Shown here piece after piece: positions 1 through 5,264 of a stretch of DNA of 5,581 bases. The notes under the pieces are model-generated. The model was not told the DNA's origin. It did no database searches and saw only the letters and a program-made list of their open reading frames with translations. The stretch is from Firmicutes bacterium UBA5301 (GTDB lineage: Bacteria; Bacillota; UBA5301). The number at the start of each line of letters is the position of its first letter. Within the stretch, counting starts at the first letter, position 1. Where the stretch lies: the NCBI GenBank assembly GCA_002408345.1, contig DHRX01000189.1, positions 820 through 6,400 on the forward strand. Direction: 5' to 3'. A program made the translations under genes and the position numbers.

Positions 1-381
1 GATACTCCGCTCCATTGGCTTTTGAGTTTAGATGAGCCGGAGTTAGCTTTTGTGATTATTGATCCAACCCTTGTTGTCGGGCAATATCAGGTCGCATTGT
101 CCAAGGTGGATGTGGAGAAGCTAGAGTTAGCTGAAGATACGGAGACAGCGGTTTTTACTTTAGTTGTTATCCCAGAGGATCCCCGGGAAATGACTACTAA
201 TATTAAGGGTCCATTGGTAATTAACGTAGAAAAGATGATAGGACGCCAAGTAATTCAGGATAACGCGCACTATTCGACGAAACATAAGATTTTTGGCCAG
301 GGGTTAGATGCTAAAACGCGAAAAACTAAGAGTCAAGAGAAAAAGGTAATTAGCGCAGAACTAGCCCAAGCAGCACTATAG
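1..381 (+). CDS. fliW: Flagellar assembly factor FliW (5' partial)
   Basis: FliW is a small cytoplasmic protein that binds flagellin and also binds CsrA, relieving CsrA repression of flagellin translation. The reading frame is open from the first base, and its first codons ([17 protein letters not shown]) already look like the FliW core. The true start is therefore upstream of the window, and the TTG at 22 is not the start. Visible family traits are the LAFVIIDP segment, the VVIPEDP turn, and the [12 protein letters not shown] block followed by GRQVIQDN and YSTKH near the end. About 126 residues are seen. After YSTKHKIF there is a tail of about 28 residues rich in Lys/Arg that is longer than I expect for the family. 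The csrA gene follows after 37 bases, the usual pairing. In related genomes flgL often lies just upstream, but that cannot be seen here. Confidence 0.93.
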   Translation, partial: DTPLHWLLSLDEPELAFVIIDPTLVVGQYQVALSKVDVEKLELAEDTETAVFTLVVIPEDPREMTTNIKGPLVINVEKMIGRQVIQDNAHYSTKHKIFGQGLDAKTRKTKSQEKKVISAELAQAAL

Positions 382-397
382 CTCTTTATCTACACCG

Positions 398-411
398 TGC
401 CAAGGAGGGCA
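398..411 (+). promoter_or_regulatory. csrA ribosome binding site inside a candidate CsrA-binding hairpin
   Basis: The Shine-Dalgarno sequence AAGGAGG (402-408) lies 10 bases before the csrA ATG. It is flanked by TGCC (398-401) and GGCA (408-411), perfect complements that would hold the six bases AAGGAG in a loop. This gives the ANGGAN hexaloop closed by a C-G pair, and 401-408 matches the CANGGANG recognition sequence known for CsrA/RsmE proteins. The sequence and pairing are seen directly; binding by CsrA and autoregulation are inferred. Confidence 0.5.
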
Positions 412-418
412 ACCGACC

Positions 419-658
419 ATGCTGGTACTAACGAGAAAAATTGATGAAAGTATTATTATCGGCGATAATGTTAAGATTACAGTAGTTGATGTGCGTAATG
501 ATCAAGTGAAGATTGGGATTAGTGCTCCTCGGGAGATACCGGTACACCGAGAGGAAGTTTACTTGGAAATTCAGGCCGAAAACCGGCGAGCTGCGGTACA
601 AAAAGCCCCTAACTTAGAGGAAATATCCAAGCTGTTATTTAAAGATTCAGGTGAATAA
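419..658 (+). CDS. csrA: Carbon storage regulator / translational repressor CsrA
   Basis: CsrA is a small dimeric RNA-binding protein that recognises GGA in hairpin loops and blocks ribosome access. In flagellated Bacillota its main known target is the flagellin mRNA, and FliW is its protein antagonist. The 79-residue product begins [15 protein letters not shown] and contains the VKIGISAP strand and the [11 protein letters not shown] segment. The two RNA-contact regions, L4-R6 and R44, are present. The C-terminal stretch from about residue 50 to 79 is longer than in the 61-residue E. coli protein and resembles the extended helix of the 74-residue B. subtilis CsrA, where FliW acts. The AENRRAA segment aligns with QEENNRAA of the B. 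subtilis protein. The ATG at 419 is supported by a strong AAGGAGG. It is probably co-transcribed with fliW; no terminator is evident downstream. Confidence 0.97.
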   Translation: MLVLTRKIDESIIIGDNVKITVVDVRNDQVKIGISAPREIPVHREEVYLEIQAENRRAAVQKAPNLEEISKLLFKDSGE

Positions 659-676
659 GTAAGACTAAAAGGTACT

Positions 677-703
677 TAAGTAGGCGTGATCTAAAGCCGA
701 CTA
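677..703 (+). promoter_or_regulatory. Candidate sigma-28 (SigD) promoter for flagellin
   Basis: TAAG (677-680), 15 bases, then GCCGACTA (696-703) resembles the sigma-28 pattern TAAA-N15-GCCGATAA, with one mismatch at -35 and two at the end of -10. Transcription would begin near 710, leaving an untranslated leader of roughly 150 bases before the flagellin ATG. The -35 lies inside a perfect 10-base palindrome TACTTAAGTA (673-682). This position is expected for a late-class flagellin promoter. The match is weaker than the flaG promoter in this window, so confidence is moderate. Confidence 0.5.
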
Positions 704-721
704 ATAAATTAAAGGCTTTAG
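691..721 (+). repeat. 8-base perfect inverted repeat in the csrA-flagellin gap
   Basis: CTAAAGCC (691-698) and GGCTTTAG (714-721) are exact reverse complements separated by 15 AT-rich bases. The left arm overlaps the proposed sigma-28 -10 element. The arms could form a hairpin at the end of read-through csrA transcripts or be a protein-binding site. There is no T-run after the right arm, so it does not look like a typical intrinsic terminator. Function is unknown. Confidence 0.4.
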
Positions 722-805
722 TAAATTTAATAGAGGACAAGCTTTTTAAAGAGGGTGGTCTATGGGGAGAGGCGAAGGTAAGAGCTTAAAGTAGTTTTAC
801 GGCTA

Positions 806-828
806 TTCCTGGTAATGGATGCCAGGAA
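806..828 (+). promoter_or_regulatory. Flagellin leader hairpin with GGA loop (candidate upstream CsrA site)
   Basis: TTCCTGG (806-812) and CCAGGAA (822-828) pair perfectly over seven bases and enclose the nine-base loop TAATGGATG. The loop carries AUGGAU, an ANGGAN core with GGA at 817-819, followed by G as in the preferred GGAUG. The GGA lies 32 bases upstream of the GGA in the flagellin Shine-Dalgarno, a distance a CsrA dimer is known to be able to bridge. B. subtilis hag mRNA has an analogous upstream site plus one at the ribosome binding site. The structure is seen; the role is inferred. Confidence 0.55.
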
Positions 829-843
829 AAATAGCAAAACAAT

Positions 844-855
844 TTCAAGGAGGAA
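844..855 (+). promoter_or_regulatory. Flagellin ribosome binding site overlapping a candidate CsrA site
   Basis: AAGGAGGA (847-854) stands 7 bases before the flagellin ATG, a very strong ribosome binding site. Bases 846-853, CAAGGAGG, match CANGGANG exactly and are identical to the octamer at the csrA ribosome binding site. A short TTC/GAA stem (844-846 with 853-855) could close the AAGGAG hexaloop. CsrA bound here would directly cover the ribosome site. This is the expected repression site by analogy with B. subtilis hag. Confidence 0.55.
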
Positions 856-861
856 TATCAT

Positions 862-1719
862 ATGATTATTAACCACAATATTTCGGCGTTAAATACCTAT
901 CGTCAGTTGTCTTTCAATGCTGCTAATGGCGCTAAATCTTTAGAAAAACTTTCTTCTGGTTACCGGATTAACCGGGCTGGCGATGATGCTGCTGGCTTGG
1001 CCATCAGTGAGAAGATGCGTGGTCAGATTCGTGGTCTAAACCAAGCGCAGCGGAACGGCCAAGATGGCATTTCTTTAATCCAGACCGCTGAAGGCGCTTT
1101 AACCGAAACCCACGCTATTTTACAGCGGATGCGGGAATTAGTTGTTCAGGCTGGTAACGGTACAAATGCGACTGAAGATGTGACGGCAATTCAGGATGAG
1201 ATAGGTGCTTTGATTGAGGAAATCGATGGTATTGGTGATCGTACCCAGTTCAACGGTAAAACTTTATTAGATGGAACATATACAGCGGCATCAGGGGGAG
1301 AAGCAATTACACTCCAAATTGGTGCTAATACAGGGCAGACTTTAACTTTAAATATCGAAAGTATGAAAGCTGCTGATCTTGGAGCAACTGGTCTTGCAAT
1401 GAGTTCAATTGATGTTACAGCATTTGCAACATCAGGAACGAGTTTTGATGAACAACTAGCATCAATCGACAAAGCAATTGAACAAGTTTCTAGCCAAAGA
1501 TCTGCGCTAGGTGCTCTTCAGAACCGATTAGAGCACACCATTAATAACTTAGGTGCTGCTTCCGAGAACTTGACCGCTGCTGAATCTCGGATCCGTGACG
1601 TCGACATGGCTCAGGAAATGATGGAGTTCACTAAGAATAACATCCTGACCCAGGCTGCTCAGTCGATGTTGGCTCAGGCGATTCAGGTTCCCCAGAGCGT
1701 TCTGCAGCTCCTCCGGTAA
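862..1719 (+). CDS. hag: Flagellin (filament subunit)
   Basis: This is the structural subunit of the flagellar filament, exported by the flagellar type III apparatus and polymerised under the FliD cap. The 285-residue product has the full conserved N-terminal D0/D1 region (about 1-137), beginning MIINHNISALNTYRQL and containing LSSGYRINRAGDDAAGLAIS. A short central variable region (about 138-213) follows, then the C-terminal D1/D0 region (about 214-285) with AESRIRDVDMAQEM and the ending VPQSVLQLLR. The QRMRELVVQ segment at 88-96 corresponds to the D1 helix recognised by TLR5 in other flagellins. There is no cysteine. It is flanked by its own leader and terminator, so it is probably a single-gene transcript under sigma-28 and CsrA control. 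Codon use in the central region differs sharply from both ends (see findings). It could equally be named fliC. Confidence 0.98.
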   Translation: MIINHNISALNTYRQLSFNAANGAKSLEKLSSGYRINRAGDDAAGLAISEKMRGQIRGLNQAQRNGQDGISLIQTAEGALTETHAILQRMRELVVQAGNGTNATEDVTAIQDEIGALIEEIDGIGDRTQFNGKTLLDGTYTAASGGEAITLQIGANTGQTLTLNIESMKAADLGATGLAMSSIDVTAFATSGTSFDEQLASIDKAIEQVSSQRSALGALQNRLEHTINNLGAASENLTAAESRIRDVDMAQEMMEFTKNNILTQAAQSMLAQAIQVPQSVLQLLR

Positions 1720-1737
1720 TTGTTGTTTGGTTCAATT

Positions 1738-1775
1738 ACAAGGCCCTGGATTTATCCGGGGTCTTGTTTATTTAC
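1738..1775 (+). terminator. Intrinsic terminator after flagellin
   Basis: CAAGGCCCTGG (1739-1749) pairs with CCGGGGTCTTG (1756-1766) over eleven positions, including two G-T wobbles, around a six-base loop. An extra A-T pair extends the base of the stem. The T-rich stretch TTTATTTA follows. It begins 19 bases after the flagellin stop codon and should separate the flagellin transcript from the flaG unit. Confidence 0.85.
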
Positions 1776-1796
1776 CAAAGTTTTATTAGAAAAGTC

Positions 1797-1824
1797 TAGA
1801 GTTTGTTATGGTTCTTGCCGATAT
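1797..1824 (+). promoter_or_regulatory. Sigma-28 (SigD) promoter for the flaG-fliD unit
   Basis: GCCGATAT (1817-1824) is a perfect SigD -10 element. TAGA (1797-1800), 16 bases upstream, differs from the TAAA -35 consensus at one base. Transcription would start near 1830, about 47 bases before the flaG ATG. It lies directly after the flagellin terminator, as expected for an independent late flagellar transcript covering flaG, fliD, the two chaperone-like genes and fliS. Confidence 0.75.
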
Positions 1825-1877
1825 ATATAGTAAGCCTTTAAATTATCTATTCTTTTAGTAAAGGGGCGGCGAACGCA

Positions 1878-2243
1878 ATGAGCCTTGTCGGTAATGCAAC
1901 TAATCTGATATTACCTGTTAATGACCGGACTTTTTCCAATGTATCTCCAGGGAGGGAGCAAGGGAGACCCACTACGGATCCGCAAAATATTTCTACTAGT
2001 GAGTCTGAGTTAGAAGCAACCCCAGAGGTAATAAGGGCGGCAGCTAAGGCTGCTAATGACATTACTAGGATATTTAATACTGATATTAAATTTGAAGTAC
2101 ATGAGGCTACCGGTATTGAAATGATGCGGATTGTCGATGCTCAGACCGGAATGGTATACCGGGAAATCCCTCCTGAACAGGTCCTGGATATGATTGAGAA
2201 ACTGTGGAAGACAATTGGCGTTATTATTGACACGAAAGCATAG
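1878..2243 (+). CDS. flaG: Flagellar protein FlaG
   Basis: FlaG proteins are short, poorly understood flagellar proteins encoded next to fliD; in some bacteria their loss alters filament length. The 121-residue product has a low-complexity, probably disordered N-terminal half rich in Ser, Thr, Pro and Glu. The conserved domain spans about 69-121. It starts DIKFEVHEATG, contains the core RIVDAQTG and REIPPEQVLDMIEKL, and ends soon after. The ATG is preceded by AAAGGGG (1860-1866), 11 bases away, which is serviceable but spaced long. It is the first gene of its transcript, and fliD starts 11 bases after its stop. The assignment rests on the C-terminal block and on synteny. Confidence 0.92.
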   Translation: MSLVGNATNLILPVNDRTFSNVSPGREQGRPTTDPQNISTSESELEATPEVIRAAAKAANDITRIFNTDIKFEVHEATGIEMMRIVDAQTGMVYREIPPEQVLDMIEKLWKTIGVIIDTKA

Positions 2244-2254
2244 GTGGTGATTCA

Positions 2255-3811
2255 ATGAGTAATTACATGCGAGTCGGTGGGCTTGCTACAGGCTTGGATA
2301 TTGACAAAATTGTTAATGATCTAATGCGGGTTCAGCGTATGCGTTCAGAGCGCTTAACCCAAGACAGGACGGTACTAGAGTGGCAAAGAGCGGATTATCG
2401 CTCTATTAATACTCAGTTGAAGGCGTTACGGGATGCGACCTCAGCGATGCGGTTGCAAGGTACTTTTTTAGCTAAGACTGTGACTAGTAGTAATGAAGCT
2501 CTAGTAACTGCTACCGCTGGCGGCAAGGCTAGTGAGATGAGCCTAGATATTGAAGTAATTAGTTTAGCGACTGCGGCAACTAAAGTGAGTGGAGTATTGT
2601 CCCAGGATCCAGCGGATAAGATTGATTCAGCGCAGTCTTTGTGGTCCCAGCAGGCGAAGTTTGCTGACCCTAGCTTTTTTGTAGGAGAGTCTGAAGGGGA
2701 TACTTTTGAGTTTACTATTAATGGAAAAGCCTTCACCTTTGCTAATACAGTTAGTTTAGATCAGATAATTACTACTGTTAACGCAGACAGTACCGTCGGG
2801 GTCAACCTTTTTTATGATTCTTTTACCGATAAGCTTTCTATTACCACTAAAGTTACTGGTAATAATAAAGCTGGGGATGAGATTGTATTAGGGAATGAAC
2901 CTTTCCTTGCGAATTTACTACAAATGGCCGGTGCTGTTGAAACCGGTGGCGAAAATGCGGTACTCAAGATTAACGGTTTAGAGACGGAGCGAACAAGTAA
3001 TGTTTTTACTGTTAACGGGGTTACAGTAAACCTCAAAGGTGTGACACCAGCCGGTGTACCGGTTAAACTTGAGGTGCAGCGGGATACCGAAGGCATGTTT
3101 AATACCATTAAAGACTGGGTGCAGAAGTACAACGAGACTTTAGATGTGTTAAATAAGAAGCTAAAGGAAGAGCGATATAGGAGTTTTCGTCCCCTGACAC
3201 AGGAACAAATGAATCAGATGACCGATCGTCAGATTGAACAGTGGGAAGAGAGAGCAAAGAGCGGCCTCTTACAGAATGATGCGGTAATTAGAGGCGAACT
3301 AAGTAAGATTCGGATGGCCATATATGGTACAGTAGCTGGCCTTGATGCGGACATGAATCACCTTAGTGAGATTGGTATCACTACAGGAGTTGCTGCTTAT
3401 GCTAGTGGTAATCTAGTAATTACCGATGATTACTTATCCGGAAAGTTGGTTATTAACGAAGCAGAGTTGCGTAAGGCTATTAATGAAGACCCAGATAAAG
3501 TAACGCGGCTTTTTACTAACTCTAGCAGTGTTCCAGAAGAGAAGGGCATCGGGTTCCGGGTTTATGAGACTTTAGGTTCAGCTATTAAAAAACTTGCTGA
3601 TGTTGCTGGTAGTGATGGTGTATTATTTGACCAAAGTTTTATTGGTGAAAGAATACGTAGCATGAATGAGCAGATTATTCGTGAAGAAGACCGAATTAAA
3701 ATGGTAGAAAACCGTTATTGGCGGCAGTTTACCGCTTTAGAGAAAGCCATTAACCAAATGAATGTCCAGAGTTCTTGGCTCAATGCTCAGCTCGGCATGG
3801 GTTCACGGTAG
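2255..3811 (+). CDS. fliD: Flagellar filament cap protein FliD
   Basis: FliD (HAP2) forms the oligomeric cap at the filament tip and folds newly exported flagellin into place. The 518-residue product starts with the FliD N-terminal domain (about 5-105), including GLATGLDIDKIVNDLMRVQR and the coiled segment that follows. A variable middle portion comes next (about 110-235), then the FliD C-terminal domain (about 240-500). Recognisable parts of the latter are the YNETLDVLNKKLKEE helix and the PLTQEQMNQMTDRQIEQWEE stretch followed by KSGLLQND (about 312-345). The last 55 residues are a charged amphipathic helix ending in NAQLGMGSR, the likely D0 contact region. GGTGGTGA (2243-2250) overlaps the flaG stop codon and serves the ATG. 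The length and architecture are normal for the family. Confidence 0.97.
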   Translation: MSNYMRVGGLATGLDIDKIVNDLMRVQRMRSERLTQDRTVLEWQRADYRSINTQLKALRDATSAMRLQGTFLAKTVTSSNEALVTATAGGKASEMSLDIEVISLATAATKVSGVLSQDPADKIDSAQSLWSQQAKFADPSFFVGESEGDTFEFTINGKAFTFANTVSLDQIITTVNADSTVGVNLFYDSFTDKLSITTKVTGNNKAGDEIVLGNEPFLANLLQMAGAVETGGENAVLKINGLETERTSNVFTVNGVTVNLKGVTPAGVPVKLEVQRDTEGMFNTIKDWVQKYNETLDVLNKKLKEERYRSFRPLTQEQMNQMTDRQIEQWEERAKSGLLQNDAVIRGELSKIRMAIYGTVAGLDADMNHLSEIGITTGVAAYASGNLVITDDYLSGKLVINEAELRKAINEDPDKVTRLFTNSSSVPEEKGIGFRVYETLGSAIKKLADVAGSDGVLFDQSFIGERIRSMNEQIIREEDRIKMVENRYWRQFTALEKAINQMNVQSSWLNAQLGMGSR

Positions 3812-3813
3812 TT

Positions 3814-4224
3814 ATGAAAAATGGTATTCAGCCTCAATTATTAGGGAAGAGCAAATTGCTGCAAGAGATGTTACGACAAACCCAAACCTTTATTGAATTG
3901 CTAGAACCAACACCGGAACTAACCGATGAACTATTGACCAAGTTGGTAGAATTTTTAGAGGCTCGGGATAACTTGATGGGGCAAATTGATGAGTTAGATC
4001 AGGAGTTAGTTGCTCAAGGGGTTCAGATACAGTTGAGTCAGGAAGATTCTGATATAGTTAATAAATTACAAGATTATCAGTTACAGATTGTTAGATTTTT
4101 GAATCAAAGCAAGAGCAAGTTGGGACAGGAATTAAGTAAACTTCAAACTTCAAAGGAAGGCTTAAAAGGCTACTATAATCAGCATGTTGCCTCTAATCCC
4201 AGCTTTATTGATAATAAACGGTAG
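3814..4224 (+). CDS. FliT/FlgN-type flagellar chaperone-like protein
   Basis: This is a small, probably all-helical 136-residue protein. It has the pattern of flagellar export chaperones of the FliT/FlgN class: an N-terminal helix (LLQEMLRQTQTFIELL), then FLEARDNLMGQIDELDQE (47-64), which resembles the R-x-x-L-x-x-x-I-x-x-L-D region of these families, then a long third helix. It ends GYYNQHVASNPSFIDNKR, a tail type seen in FlgN-like proteins of Bacillota. The frame is open further upstream to a TTG at 3775, but that stretch overlaps the end of fliD. I chose the ATG at 3814, two bases after the fliD stop. There is no good ribosome binding site, so translation is probably coupled to fliD. Its likely client is FliD or a hook-associated protein; the exact family is uncertain. 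Confidence 0.8.
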   Translation: MKNGIQPQLLGKSKLLQEMLRQTQTFIELLEPTPELTDELLTKLVEFLEARDNLMGQIDELDQELVAQGVQIQLSQEDSDIVNKLQDYQLQIVRFLNQSKSKLGQELSKLQTSKEGLKGYYNQHVASNPSFIDNKR

Positions 4225-4239
4225 AAAGGGGTTTGTACT

Positions 4240-4653
4240 GTGGCGGTAAATCCACAACAACGTTACCTAGAAGTCCAAGTCAAAACAGCGACCCCAGAAA
4301 AACTAGTAACTATGCTCTACGACGGAGCTATTCGCTTTATGCGCCAAGCCCAAAAGCATTTGGCAGCACAAGATTTTTTAGAAGCTCATAATAACTTGTT
4401 GCGAGCCCAAGACATTTTATATGAGTTAATGGCTAACCTAAATATGGAGGCTGGTGGCGAAATAGCCCAGAATTTATGTCAGCTGTACGATTTTATGATT
4501 ACAACTCTTATTGAAGCCAATATTAAGAAGGATTCTTCTAAGGTTGAGACCGTTTTAGTTATGCTTACGGATCTGCGGCAAACTTGGGTTCAGGCAATGA
4601 ATGGTCTTGCAGCCCAAACTAATGGGCAAGATCGTTTAGATATTGGAAGTTAG
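4240..4653 (+). CDS. fliS: Flagellin export chaperone FliS
   Basis: FliS binds the C-terminal D0 helix of flagellin in the cytoplasm, keeping it unpolymerised until export. In Bacillota it also influences the FliW-CsrA switch, because it competes for flagellin. The 137-residue product shows the FliS signature from the start: QRYLEVQVKTATPEKLVTML, then YDGAIRFMRQAQKHL. The YELMANLNMEAGGEIAQNL and LYDFM segments follow, with a typical LTDLRQTW near the C-terminus. The start is GTG at 4240, with AAAGGGG (4225-4231) eight bases upstream. It begins 15 bases after the preceding chaperone-like gene, in the same transcript as fliD. Confidence 0.96.
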   Translation: MAVNPQQRYLEVQVKTATPEKLVTMLYDGAIRFMRQAQKHLAAQDFLEAHNNLLRAQDILYELMANLNMEAGGEIAQNLCQLYDFMITTLIEANIKKDSSKVETVLVMLTDLRQTWVQAMNGLAAQTNGQDRLDIGS

Positions 4654-4657
4654 TACT

Positions 4658-5140
4658 ATGGATATAGTTGATGAATATACTGCCTTAGTACGTTCTTACC
4701 GTCTACAGTTAGAAGAATATCTGGAATTTCAGCGGTTAGCCCAAGAAACTGTTACTGCTTTACAAGATGGTATAACAACAGCGGAACTTCAGGAGTGTTT
4801 TCAGCGGCAATCCCAGCAGCTAAAGCGTATTACTAACTTAGAAGGGGAAACCCAAACGTTAAAGTCTACAATTATACGGAAGCTAGATTTAAATGAATTC
4901 ACTCTCAGTCAACTAGAGTTAGTTCGGGTGGCCGATGTAGAAGATTTGCGGGAAATTCTTGCTGAGTTAGTAACAGTATTAGAGGGCTTTGATGCGATTC
5001 AACGTCAAATTCAAGAATTACTTGAGGGGTACTTAACAGCAAACCAGATTAAAAGTAGTTTGTCCCAGCCAGCTACAGTTGTTCAGAACGCCTATCGAAG
5101 TCAGAAAACCACATCCAAAAAGATCGATCACAAGCGGTAA
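4658..5140 (+). CDS. Second FliT/FlgN-like helical protein downstream of fliS
   Basis: This 160-residue, mostly helical protein occupies the position of fliT in B. subtilis (directly after fliS). Its N-terminal region (DEYTALVRSYRLQLEEYLEF) and the charged LKRITNLEGE section fit a FliT/FlgN-type chaperone, but similarity is low and rests partly on context. The C-terminus NAYRSQKTTSKKIDHKR resembles the tail of the chaperone-like protein encoded before fliS (Tyr, about ten residues, then ID-x-KR). I chose the ATG at 4658 because GGAAG (4644-4648) lies 9 bases upstream; an in-frame TTG at 4643 overlaps fliS and has no ribosome site. It is the last gene of the flagellar transcript, and its final codons form part of the terminator stem. 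Confidence 0.7.
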   Translation: MDIVDEYTALVRSYRLQLEEYLEFQRLAQETVTALQDGITTAELQECFQRQSQQLKRITNLEGETQTLKSTIIRKLDLNEFTLSQLELVRVADVEDLREILAELVTVLEGFDAIQRQIQELLEGYLTANQIKSSLSQPATVVQNAYRSQKTTSKKIDHKR

Positions 5141-5161
5141 TATACCGCTTTTTCCTCTTTT
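5132..5161 (+). terminator. Intrinsic terminator of the flagellar unit, overlapping the last stop codon
   Basis: AAGCGGTA (5132-5139) and TACCGCTT (5143-5150) are perfect complements around a three-base loop, followed by TTT, CC and a further T-rich run. The left arm includes the final Lys and Arg codons and the first two bases of the stop codon. It cleanly ends the flaG-to-chaperone transcript. Confidence 0.88.
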
Positions 5162-5185
5162 AAGTGACGAAATTCGAATCCCCTC

Positions 5186-5215
5186 TTGCAATAATTATGC
5201 ATGATGCTGTATAAT
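5186..5215 (+). promoter_or_regulatory. Sigma-A-type promoter for the substrate-binding protein gene
   Basis: TTGCAA (5186-5191), 18 bases, then a perfect TATAAT (5210-5215) form a good housekeeping promoter. The start site would be near 5222, giving a leader of about 43 bases. This shows the downstream gene is not part of the flagellar transcript. Confidence 0.7.
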
Positions 5216-5221
5216 TATAAA
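5188..5221 (+). promoter_or_regulatory. Two ARG-box-like sequences overlapping the promoter
   Basis: GCAATAATTATGCA (5188-5201) and TGTATAATTATAAA (5208-5221) each match about 11 of 14 positions of the ArgR/AhrC operator core TGAATAWWWATTCA. They lie 20 bases apart, close to the two-turn spacing of paired ARG boxes. They cover the spacer and -10 of the promoter, as a repressor site would. AT-rich DNA gives chance matches, so this is a tentative call supported mainly by placement ahead of an amino-acid binding protein. Confidence 0.3.
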
Positions 5222-5264
5222 CATCATTTGATTTTAAATGTTCGTCTCTTAAAGGAGGAGCAAG

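Noticed and set aside
691..721. Inverted repeat as an intrinsic terminator for csrA
   Set aside because: The loop is 15 bases, the stem is only 8 pairs and half AT, and no T-run follows the right arm.
1191..1472. Minus-strand open frame of 93 codons inside the flagellin gene
   Set aside because: It lies antisense to a certain gene, has no ribosome site I can see, and its protein has no recognisable features; it is a shadow frame. The same applies to the minus-strand frames at 1847-2062, 2010-2255, 2413-2736 and 2812-3132.
1717..1738. TAATTG/CAATTA inverted repeat at the flagellin stop codon
   Set aside because: It is six weak pairs that compete with the far stronger terminator hairpin next to it; probably chance.
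3775..3813. TTG start extending the chaperone-like gene upstream into fliD
   Set aside because: The extra 13 residues come from the fliD end read in another frame, there is no ribosome site before the TTG, and an ATG immediately follows the fliD stop.
4643..4657. TTG start for the last flagellar gene
   Set aside because: It overlaps the fliS end, lacks a ribosome site, and the ATG at 4658 has GGAAG at suitable distance.
4926..4938. GCCGATGT inside the last chaperone-like gene as an internal sigma-28 promoter
   Set aside because: The nearest TAGA lies only 13 bases upstream, the -10 is imperfect, and a terminator follows within about 200 bases with no gene for it to serve.
5225..5240. CATTT/AAATG hairpin in the leader of the substrate-binding protein gene, as a possible riboswitch
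   Set aside because: It is five AT-rich pairs in a leader of about 43 bases, too short and weak for any known riboswitch.
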